Positions 1 to 4,720 of a stretch of DNA of 7,648 nt are shown here, in pieces; position 1 is the first letter of the stretch, and every line of letters starts with the position of its first letter. The notes below the pieces were generated by a model that saw nothing but the letters and a program-made list of their open reading frames with translations, had not been told where the DNA came from and made no database searches. Source of the stretch: Alphaproteobacteria bacterium (lineage in GTDB: Bacteria; Pseudomonadota; Alphaproteobacteria; Rickettsiales; UBA1997); assembly GCA_016869695.1 (NCBI GenBank), contig VGDN01000053.1, positions 1 through 7,648 of the forward strand, written 5' to 3'. The position numbers and the translations under genes were made by a program.

Positions 1-15
1 CTCCCAGACCCACCA
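1..15 (+). tRNA. 3' end of a tRNA gene, probably tRNA-Ile, cut by the window edge
   Basis: The window opens with the last bases of a T-arm, a 7-base acceptor strand CAGACCC, discriminator A and an encoded CCA. The matching 5' acceptor strand would be GGGTCTG, which I associate with alphaproteobacterial tRNA-Ile(GAT). The anticodon lies outside the window, so the identity is an inference from the acceptor end. The second copy of this tail at 73-97 shows the bases that would precede it. No tRNA-Ala or rRNA follows, so this is not an intact 16S-Ile-Ala-23S spacer on this side. Confidence 0.55.
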
Positions 16-72
16 TTACCTTACAAAAAAAACCTCCGATATTTTTATTTTGCGCTGCTTCGCAGTCGCTGG

Positions 73-97
73 GGTTCAAGTCCTCCCAGACCCACCA
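73..97 (+). pseudogene. Duplicated tRNA 3' tail without a 5' half
   Basis: Bases 83-99 repeat bases 1-17 exactly, at an offset of 82 bp, and the T-loop TTCAAGT with closing G-C pairs is visible just upstream (75-81). The acceptor 3' strand CAGACCC plus ACCA is complete. The 50-70 bases before it contain no D-arm, anticodon arm or GGGTCTG, only an A/T-rich spacer and a small hairpin (52-69, GCGCTGC/GCAG-CGC with loop TTC). The T-stem is imperfect (TGGGG against CCTCC, with a mismatch at its base). This is therefore a tail fragment, not a second tRNA. It could be a scar of tRNA-targeted integration and excision, or a small tandem duplication. Confidence 0.65.
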
Positions 98-127
98 TTT
101 TTAGTTGGTAGTTGTGAAATCTTGATT

Positions 128-1336
128 TTAAATCACTTTCAGCTTTTTTCCGACCTTGATGAATGCGGCAATGGCTCGATCTAAATGGTCTTTTTCGTGA
201 GCGGCGGAGATTTGTACGCGGATGCGTGCTTCACCTTTTGGCACTACTGGGAACGAGAAAGCGATTACGTAAATTCCCTCTTCTTCAATCATTATTTTAG
301 CAAATTTGCTGGCTAGTAGAGCATCACCAAGCATTACTGGTACGACCGGATGGACACCATTTTTGTCGCGCACGTCAAATCCGGCTTCGACCATTTTTTT
401 ACGGAAATATGCCGTGTTGTCGGCAAGTTTTTTGATTAGGTTTTTTGATGCTAAGATCATGTCAATGATCTCAATTCCAGCCGCTGCCACAGCTGGTAGG
501 ATGTTGTTAGAAAAAAGATAGGGACGCGATTTGTTGCGTAGCTTTTCGATGATTTCTTTGCGGGAAGCGATGAAGCCTCCACCTGCGCCACCCAAGGCTT
601 TGCCTAGTGTTGAGGTGATGATATCGACACGTCCTTCAACGCCACAGGCTTCAAAAGTTCCACGACCATTAGCGCCGATAAAGCCGGTGGCGTGTGAGTC
701 GTCGACCAAAAGCATCGAATCATATTTTTCGGCTAAGTCGCAGATTTTTTTTAGGTCAGCAATGTCACCATCCATTGAGAATACGCCGTCGGTGACAACT
801 AAACGATTCCTATGCTTTTGTGCTTCCTGTAATTTTTTTTCCAAATCCGCCATGTCGTCGAATTTATAAAAATAGCGGGCGGCCTTACTGAGTCTGATTC
901 CATCAATGAGACTAGCGTGATTTAGATCGGCAGAAATAATTGCGTCTTCGGCGTCCAGTAGTGCTGCAAACACACCACCATTGGCAGCAAAGCAGGAAGA
1001 GAAAGTGATTACATCTTCAAATCCTAAAAATTCGGCGAGTTTTTTTTCGAATTTTTTATGTAGGTCGAAAGTGCCGCAAATGAAGCGTACAGAGGCGGTA
1101 CCAAGCCCATATTCATCAAGAGATTTTTTGGCGATTTCGACCAAGTTTTTGTTGTTAGCTAAGCCGAGATAATTGTTGGCGCAGAAGTTCAGAACATGTT
1201 TCTTTGTGCTGCGATGAAAGATGTCGATATTGGCAGATTGAGAAGTGACGATCTCATATTCATCCTTGTAGAGACCGGCTTCGTGTAGTGTTTCTAGTTC
1301 GGACTTGATGCTGTTTAGGAACTCTGTTTTGATCAT
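128..1336 (-). CDS. kbl: Glycine C-acetyltransferase (2-amino-3-ketobutyrate CoA ligase)
   Basis: This is a PLP-dependent enzyme of the alpha-oxoamine synthase family. It converts 2-amino-3-oxobutyrate and CoA to glycine and acetyl-CoA, the second step of threonine breakdown after threonine dehydrogenase. The 402 residues match the E. coli Kbl length (398) and align with it from end to end by eye. Visible signatures are NFCANNYLGLA near residue 50, SVRFICGT near 82, LNHASLIDG near 138 (His140 stacks on PLP), VDDSHATGF near 211 (Asp212 and His215 contact the cofactor) and TSTLGKALGG near 241, with Lys246 as the Schiff-base lysine. The C-terminal domain has the PVVPKGEARIR segment. The ATG start gives a natural N-terminus, although no Shine-Dalgarno sequence precedes it. 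The usual partner tdh is not in this window; downstream lies the tRNA tail, so kbl ends its unit here. It is divergent from the lipoprotein gene. The family assignment is secure. Confidence 0.97.
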   Translation of the reverse strand: MIKTEFLNSIKSELETLHEAGLYKDEYEIVTSQSANIDIFHRSTKKHVLNFCANNYLGLANNKNLVEIAKKSLDEYGLGTASVRFICGTFDLHKKFEKKLAEFLGFEDVITFSSCFAANGGVFAALLDAEDAIISADLNHASLIDGIRLSKAARYFYKFDDMADLEKKLQEAQKHRNRLVVTDGVFSMDGDIADLKKICDLAEKYDSMLLVDDSHATGFIGANGRGTFEACGVEGRVDIITSTLGKALGGAGGGFIASRKEIIEKLRNKSRPYLFSNNILPAVAAAGIEIIDMILASKNLIKKLADNTAYFRKKMVEAGFDVRDKNGVHPVVPVMLGDALLASKFAKIMIEEEGIYVIAFSFPVVPKGEARIRVQISAAHEKDHLDRAIAAFIKVGKKLKVI

Positions 1337-1377
1337 ATTGATTCGAGAAAATCATTACTTAACTTGCCGTGTACCGC

Positions 1378-1404
1378 ATTATATATGCAAATAAAAATCT
1401 TCAA
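1378..1404 (-). promoter_or_regulatory. Probable sigma-70 promoter for kbl
   Basis: Read on the minus strand, there is a perfect -10 TATAAT (complement of 1378-1383) and an upstream TTGAAG (complement of 1399-1404), separated by 15 bp, slightly short. Transcription would start near 1371 and give a leader of about 35 nt. The 85-bp gap must also hold the promoter for the plus-strand lipoprotein gene. The TTATAT at 1379-1384 could serve as its -10, but I see no good -35 for it. Confidence 0.5.
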
Positions 1405-1421
1405 CTCAACTTCAACAAACA

Positions 1422-1625
1422 ATGAAAAAATTATTCACTTTCTTAGTTGCTCTCACTCTTACCACCTCTTGTTCTGGTATAAAAAAAGAAGAAACGAAAT
1501 CTGCTAATAAATATTCTTCCGTCAAAGAAGAGTCTGCAAAATCATCTGAGGTAAAAACGGAGAAAAAAGTCAAAAAACAAAAGGAGAAAAAAGAAAAGAA
1601 GCATGGTGGATCGGAAGTAAAATAA
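1422..1625 (+). CDS. Small Lys/Glu-rich putative lipoprotein
   Basis: I do not recognise a family. The 67-residue product starts with MKK, has a hydrophobic stretch at residues 4-13, then TTSC with Cys17 as the possible lipidated residue. The lipobox is weak (Thr rather than Leu at -3), so lipoprotein status is likely but not certain. The mature part of about 50 residues is almost entirely Lys, Glu, Ser and Thr, with KKVKKQKEKKEKK near residues 48-60, and would be disordered. It could contact peptidoglycan, LPS or nucleic acid through charge, but nothing shows which. No Shine-Dalgarno sequence precedes the ATG. A strong terminator follows 8 bp after the stop, so it probably forms its own transcription unit, divergent from kbl. 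A spurious ORF is possible, but the signal peptide followed by a terminator argues for a real gene. Confidence 0.65.
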   Translation: MKKLFTFLVALTLTTSCSGIKKEETKSANKYSSVKEESAKSSEVKTEKKVKKQKEKKEKKHGGSEVK

Positions 1626-1632
1626 ATCTCCT

Positions 1633-1674
1633 AAGAGGTCATGCTGAGTATGTCAAAGTATGACCTCTTTTTTT
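1633..1674 (+). terminator. Intrinsic terminator after the lipoprotein gene, overlapping the thiL start
   Basis: AAGAGGTCAT (1633-1642) pairs perfectly with ATGACCTCTT (1660-1669) around a 17-nt loop, and a run of seven T (1668-1674) follows. The 3' arm contains the ATG of thiL. The core, GTCATGCTGAG with a GTATGAC return arm, resembles a palindrome I remember as dispersed between genes in many bacteria, with a CTTGTCGAAG-like centre. If so, a repeat has been used as a terminator. Confidence 0.8.
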
Positions 1675-2604
1675 GTGAAAGAATTTCAGCTAATCGAAAA
1701 ATTTTTTAAGCCGCTAACTAAGAACCAAAAAGCTGCGCGAGCGCTTGCTGATGATGTTGCACAGATTGGCGATCTGGTGATTAGTAAAGATGTTTTTGTT
1801 GAAGATGTACATTTTTTGCTTGCTGACGGTGGATTCAGAATCGCCTCCAAACTTTTAAGAACAAATCTTTCAGACCTTGCTGCTGCTGGCGCCATACCTC
1901 TTTGTTACATGCTTGGATTGTCTAAAAATGCACATGTTGATGAGAAGTTTATGCGTGATTTTTCGCGCGGACTTGAGTCGGTACAAAATGAGTTTGGTCT
2001 TTATTTGATTGGTGGTGACACTGTACATGCAGAAAAGCTCGTCTTCTCAATCACGATTTTTGGTAAGATCAAAAACAACAAAATCCTCTCACGTAACGCT
2101 GCGAAATCTGGTGATCTGATCTATGTTTCTGGCAAGATCGGTGAAGCCTTCTTAGGCCTCAAAGTTAAACAAAGAAACTTACCACTTACCCCCTACTACT
2201 TACCACTTTTAAACCGCCATTTTTTTCCGATCCCTCGCCTAAAACTTGGCCAAGATCTCATTTCCAAGAATCTCTCCAGATGCGCGATTGATGTTTCGGA
2301 TGGATTGCTTGCCGACCTACAGCACATCTGCAAAGCATCGCAGCTTAAGGCTGAAATCCATCTCGAAACAATTCCTCTGCCGGTCACAACAGAAAATCCA
2401 CTTAAGCTCATCACCGCTGGTGATGATTACGAACTTATCTTTGCGGTTAATCCAAAAAATCAGGAAAAAATCGCGAAGTTGGGAAGTAAGATCGGGCTTG
2501 ATTTGACATGTATCGGCAGGTTTACTGAATCGAATAAACACAAGGTGATTCTCTACCAACAAAATCGTCGAATCAAACTAACTAAGCTTGGATATGAGCA
2601 TTGA
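1660..2604 (+). CDS. thiL: Thiamine-monophosphate kinase
   Basis: ThiL phosphorylates thiamine monophosphate with ATP to thiamine diphosphate, the last step of cofactor synthesis, in the cytoplasm. It belongs to the PurM/AIR-synthase-like family. At 314 residues it is close to E. coli ThiL (325). Motifs in order are: ADDVA (30-34) and SKDVFVEDVHF (42-52) with metal-binding aspartates, NLSDLAAAGA (69-78), LIGGDT (116-121), AIDVSDGLLADL (209-220) and AGDDYEL (253-259). The glycine usually found before DD is replaced by Ala, a small deviation. The start is uncertain. ATG 1660 lies inside the terminator stem, whereas the in-frame GTG at 1675 lies just past the T-run and gives a 309-residue protein starting MKEFQLIEKFF, which aligns well with the family N-terminus. 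Neither has a Shine-Dalgarno sequence. A 7-base repeat array encodes residues 173-183. The 3' end overlaps the RDD gene, so the two are probably cotranscribed. Confidence 0.93.
   Translation: MTSFFVKEFQLIEKFFKPLTKNQKAARALADDVAQIGDLVISKDVFVEDVHFLLADGGFRIASKLLRTNLSDLAAAGAIPLCYMLGLSKNAHVDEKFMRDFSRGLESVQNEFGLYLIGGDTVHAEKLVFSITIFGKIKNNKILSRNAAKSGDLIYVSGKIGEAFLGLKVKQRNLPLTPYYLPLLNRHFFPIPRLKLGQDLISKNLSRCAIDVSDGLLADLQHICKASQLKAEIHLETIPLPVTTENPLKLITAGDDYELIFAVNPKNQEKIAKLGSKIGLDLTCIGRFTESNKHKVILYQQNRRIKLTKLGYEH
2178..2208 (+). repeat. Heptamer tandem repeat inside thiL
   Basis: Four consecutive 7-base units read CTTACCA (2178), CTTACCC (2185), CCTACTA (2192) and CTTACCA (2199), followed by a partial CTTTT. 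The array stays in frame and encodes an L/P/Y-rich stretch (about residues 173-183), where ThiL proteins have a variable linker before the RPSPR-like segment (here FFPIPRL). Confidence 0.7.
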
Positions 2605-3259
2605 AAAACTCTTTAGTTTTGGCTTCAAAGCCAAGGAAACATATTACGCCAGCTCGCTGCGTCGTAGCACTGCGGCAATGTTGGATGTTTGGATTGTTTT
2701 GGTTTTACGCATGATTGTTGCGCAGATTGTTGGTATGTTGTGGATGAACGAACAGCTACACAATTTCCTTTTGCAGTTTCGTACCGAGTTTGGCACTGAT
2801 GAGTTCAAGAACACGCCAGAGCATCTGAATTTTTTTATTCATCATCCTCTCTTTTATTACATGCTCATCTTTTACGCCCTTATCATCATGGTTGGCGGGG
2901 CTTATCACGCCTATCTTAATTCATCAGTTTGGTGTGGCACGGTAGGCAAACGCATAATGAAAATAGTTTTGATTAAGGAAAATGGTGTGCAGATCAGTTT
3001 TGGTCGCGGTTTGTTGCATTATTTTCTTTCGGTACTTCCCTTCGCGTTTTTGTTTTATCTCGTCACTTACCAACTTCGCTACAAACTCAATCTCTATCAG
3101 GCTTTGACTGCGTCCGACATCAATATTGCTCTGAGTATTTTGTTTGTGCTATGGGCGCAGATTCATCTTTTTACCAAGAAGAAAGTCACCGTCTATGATT
3201 TGATTTGCCGGACAGTTACAGCTAACGGGAAGACATCTACCAAGTGGCCGTGGAGTTAA
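2594..3259 (+). CDS. RDD-family integral membrane protein
   Basis: This is an inner-membrane protein of the RDD family. Its molecular role is not predictable from sequence; some members have been linked to ion transport or stress tolerance. With start ATG 2594 it has 221 residues and overlaps the end of thiL by 11 bp; an in-frame TTG at 2588 would add two residues. The RDD signature is visible as SLRRSTAAMLD (21-31: Arg23/Arg24 and Asp31 at the first helix). Hydrophobic helices lie at about 30-50, 86-108, 138-158 and 175-194. The conserved loop GTVGKRIMKIVLI (115-127) follows helix 2, and VYDLICRT (200-207) carries the usual late Asp. The segment between helices 1 and 2 (about 52-84) is polar and fairly long. 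The overlap suggests translational coupling with thiL, which I take as operon economy rather than a shared pathway. Confidence 0.85.
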   Translation: MSIEKLFSFGFKAKETYYASSLRRSTAAMLDVWIVLVLRMIVAQIVGMLWMNEQLHNFLLQFRTEFGTDEFKNTPEHLNFFIHHPLFYYMLIFYALIIMVGGAYHAYLNSSVWCGTVGKRIMKIVLIKENGVQISFGRGLLHYFLSVLPFAFLFYLVTYQLRYKLNLYQALTASDINIALSILFVLWAQIHLFTKKKVTVYDLICRTVTANGKTSTKWPWS

Positions 3260-3262
3260 TTT

Positions 3263-3337
3263 AGTGCCCAGTGCCCAGTGCCCAGTGCTCAGAGATTATG
3301 AGAGCCATGGCACTGGCAACTGAGCACTGAGCACTGA
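3263..3337 (+). repeat. Heptamer repeats in both orientations in the lpxC leader
   Basis: Almost the whole RDD-lpxC gap consists of a 7-base unit. AGTGCCC occurs at 3263, 3270 and 3277, then AGTGCTC at 3284. In inverse orientation GGCACTGGCA lies around 3310-3318 and TGAGCAC units at 3321 and 3328. CAGTGCTCAG (3283-3292) pairs with CTGAGCACTG (3320-3329), a 10-bp stem with a 27-nt loop. No T-run follows, so it is not a classical terminator. The array ends three bases before the lpxC ATG and leaves no room for a normal ribosome binding site. Confidence 0.75.
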
Positions 3338-3340
3338 TTT

Positions 3341-4201
3341 ATGCTCAACATCTCTCAAAAAACGATTAACAGTAAAATCAGCTGCAATTCAGTTGGGCTG
3401 CATTCTGGAGCCAATGTAGTGATGACGCTTGCTCCGGCCGATATTAACAGCGGAATAGTTTTTCGTCGTATTGATGTTGAGGTGGGCAAGAACGAGATCA
3501 AAGCGAGCTATAACAATGTGGTTGCGACCAATCTTGGCACGACGCTTGCTAATGAGTTCGGAGTTAGAGTGGCAACAATTGAGCATCTGATGGCGGCTAT
3601 TTGGGGATGTGGAATCGACAATCTAATCGTCGAGTTAAATGCCGAAGAGGTGCCGATAATGGATGGCTCGTCAGCACCTTTCGTATTTTTGATCGAATGC
3701 GCTGGAATCAATATGCAAGTGGAGTCGCGTCGCTTTATTGAAGTCACAAAAAAAATCCGCGTTGAGGATGGGGATAAATTTATTGAGCTAACGCCAGCAA
3801 AAGAATTCTCACTCGATCTGCATATCGACTTTAACCACAAGCACATTGCCAATCAGAAGTTTGATTACCATACCAGTCTCAGCTCTTTTAAAAATGACAT
3901 CAGCCGTGCGCGCACTTTCTGTTTTCAAAGCGAGATTGAGCAAATGCATAAGCTTGGTTTGGCCAAAGGTGGCTCGTTAAAGAATGCTATTGTGGTTGGG
4001 GATGAGGGTATCGTGAATGAAGATGGACTACGTTATGCCGACGAGTTTGTGCGTCACAAAACCCTCGATTTTTTGGGTGACATGTATCTCGCTGGCCATT
4101 ACATCATCGGCCATTTTAGCGCTTCTAAGGCTGGTCACGGAATAAATAACAAAATGCTGCATGAGATTTTTGCGAATCAGGAAGCTTGGCGATTGGTATA
4201 G
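3341..4201 (+). CDS. lpxC: UDP-3-O-acyl-N-acetylglucosamine deacetylase
   Basis: LpxC is the zinc-dependent cytosolic deacetylase that performs the committed step of lipid A synthesis, removing the acetyl group from UDP-3-O-acyl-GlcNAc. The 286-residue product covers both domains (E. coli has 305 residues). The zinc ligands are visible: His82 in TIEHLMAA, and His239 and Asp243 in EFVRHKTLDFLGD. Glu81, the equivalent of the catalytic Glu78 of E. coli, and His266 in KAGHGINNKML are also present. Other conserved segments are NSVGLHSG (16-23), EVPIMDGSSAPFVFLI (103-118) and ISRARTFCF (187-195). The protein ends soon after NNKMLHEIFA, as expected. ATG 3341 gives a normal N-terminus. It follows the RDD gene after 81 bp filled by heptamer repeats, and yidD follows 43 bp downstream. 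The enzyme implies an LPS-bearing outer membrane. Confidence 0.97.
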   Translation: MLNISQKTINSKISCNSVGLHSGANVVMTLAPADINSGIVFRRIDVEVGKNEIKASYNNVVATNLGTTLANEFGVRVATIEHLMAAIWGCGIDNLIVELNAEEVPIMDGSSAPFVFLIECAGINMQVESRRFIEVTKKIRVEDGDKFIELTPAKEFSLDLHIDFNHKHIANQKFDYHTSLSSFKNDISRARTFCFQSEIEQMHKLGLAKGGSLKNAIVVGDEGIVNEDGLRYADEFVRHKTLDFLGDMYLAGHYIIGHFSASKAGHGINNKMLHEIFANQEAWRLV

Positions 4202-4244
4202 CCTGTGTACCAATTTCTACCTTCGTCTTTTGAGAAAAAATAAA

Positions 4245-4571
4245 ATGTTATTGCGAGGCAAAGCCGAAACAATCCATTCATCTACAAATAAAAATGGACT
4301 GCTTCGTCGTTTTGCTTCTTGCAATGATGGGTGGAAAGTCGGTTCCTTGAATCAGGTTGGGCGTATTGCCATCTTGTTCATCAGGCTTTACCAGCTTTTT
4401 CTTTCCCCATTTCTCGGTTTTTACAAATGCCGTTTCACCCCGAGTTGCTCGCAGTACATGATTGAGGCGATTTCGAAAAAAGGTTTACTTAAAGGTTTCT
4501 TGCTTGGAATAAGCCGTCTTTCTAAGTGCCATCCCTTCTCCAAAAAAATAGGTTTCGATCATTGCGACTAA
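4245..4571 (+). CDS. yidD: Membrane protein insertion efficiency factor YidD
   Basis: YidD is a small inner-membrane-associated protein thought to assist YidC in membrane-protein insertion. The domain is unmistakable: a hydrophobic amphipathic segment (IAILFIRLYQLFLSPFLG, residues 41-58), then KCRFTPSCSQYMIEAI (61-76) with Cys62 and Cys68, KKGLLKG (78-84), and KCHPF (94-98) with Cys95. YidD proteins are usually 70-85 residues; this ATG gives 108. The extra first 34 or so residues come from a palindromic repeat (4250-4325). An in-frame TTG at 4347, with GGTGGAAAG about 8 nt upstream, would give a typical 74-residue protein starting MNQVGRIAILF, and may be the true start. An ATG at 4161, inside lpxC, is less likely. 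The last codons (HCD, stop) lie in or beside the next palindrome, where the family has GYDP-like ends. yidD usually sits with rnpA/yidC; here it follows lpxC. Confidence 0.88.
   Translation: MLLRGKAETIHSSTNKNGLLRRFASCNDGWKVGSLNQVGRIAILFIRLYQLFLSPFLGFYKCRFTPSCSQYMIEAISKKGLLKGFLLGISRLSKCHPFSKKIGFDHCD
4250..4325 (+). repeat. Imperfect palindromic repeat at the 5' end of yidD
   Basis: ATTGC (4250-4254) pairs with GCAAT (4321-4325), and the inner arms 4265-4278 and 4293-4306 are inverted copies matching at 12 of 14 positions around AATGGACTGCTTCG. The arms between are similar but contain small length differences. The consensus, ATTGCGAG...GAAGCAATCCA with its inverse, is one I recall as widely dispersed in intergenic regions of many bacteria, including Rickettsiales. 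In one frame it is open and continuous with yidD. Confidence 0.7.
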
Positions 4572-4711
4572 CACAAAACCTACCTTTTGCTTTGAAATTT
4601 TTATCGTTTTCGTCTGCTGCGGTGCGCACGTATGTCTTGATACGCTTACGCTCCTCGCATCCAAACAACGATAAAAATTTCTTTGCAAAAGCGGTTTTGT
4701 GTTAGTCGCAA
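4562..4711 (+). repeat. Long inverted repeat (MITE-like palindrome) between yidD and the first ankyrin gene
   Basis: The ends are a perfect 19-bp inverted repeat: TTGCGACTAACACAAAACC at 4562-4580 and its complement at 4693-4711. Inside come a 4/2 internal loop, a 6-bp stem (4585-4590 with 4685-4690), a 3/3 loop, and a perfect 15-bp stem (GAAATTTTTATCGTT at 4594-4608 with 4667-4681). That makes 40 paired bases around a 58-nt loop, which holds a further CGTAT/ATACG mini-stem. There is no transposase and no T-run. The left end carries the yidD stop codon; the right end is 9 bp from the next ATG. Confidence 0.85.
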
Positions 4712-4720
4712 CAAAGCATC

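Noticed and set aside
41..69. Relationship between the A/T-rich spacer plus hairpin at 41-69 and the left arm of the long inverted repeat at 4595-4622.
   Set aside because: The likeness is limited to an ATTTTTAT tract and a CTGCT core, too little to call homology.
16..97. A complete second tRNA gene.
   Set aside because: There is no GGGTCTG 5' strand, D-arm or anticodon arm; only the T-loop and acceptor tail are present.
306..1172. Plus-strand open frames of 63-112 codons opposite kbl.
   Set aside because: They lie wholly inside kbl on the other strand and their translations are Ser/Arg/Pro-rich with no domain, as expected for antisense shadows.
1636..1670. Possible TPP riboswitch before thiL, suggested by CTGAG followed by GACCTC.
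   Set aside because: The segment is a single simple hairpin of under 45 nt with a T-run. A TPP riboswitch needs about 100 nt with two helical arms and the full CUGAGA and ACCUGA boxes.
2196..2562. Open frames on both strands inside thiL.
   Set aside because: They overlap conserved ThiL motifs in the true frame and encode nothing recognisable.
3283..3329. Terminator of the thiL-RDD unit formed by the heptamer stem.
   Set aside because: The 10-bp stem has a 27-nt loop and is not followed by a T-run, so intrinsic termination is not supported.
3263..3337. CRISPR-like repeats before lpxC.
   Set aside because: The unit is 7 bp and directly tandem, with no unique spacers of 30 bp or so and no cas genes.
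3389..3852. Minus-strand open frames inside lpxC.
   Set aside because: They are antisense to conserved LpxC coding sequence and show no protein features.
4485..4688. Minus-strand 67-codon frame over the end of yidD and the inverted repeat.
   Set aside because: Its frame is made mostly of the palindrome and the antisense of yidD; there is no start signal or domain.
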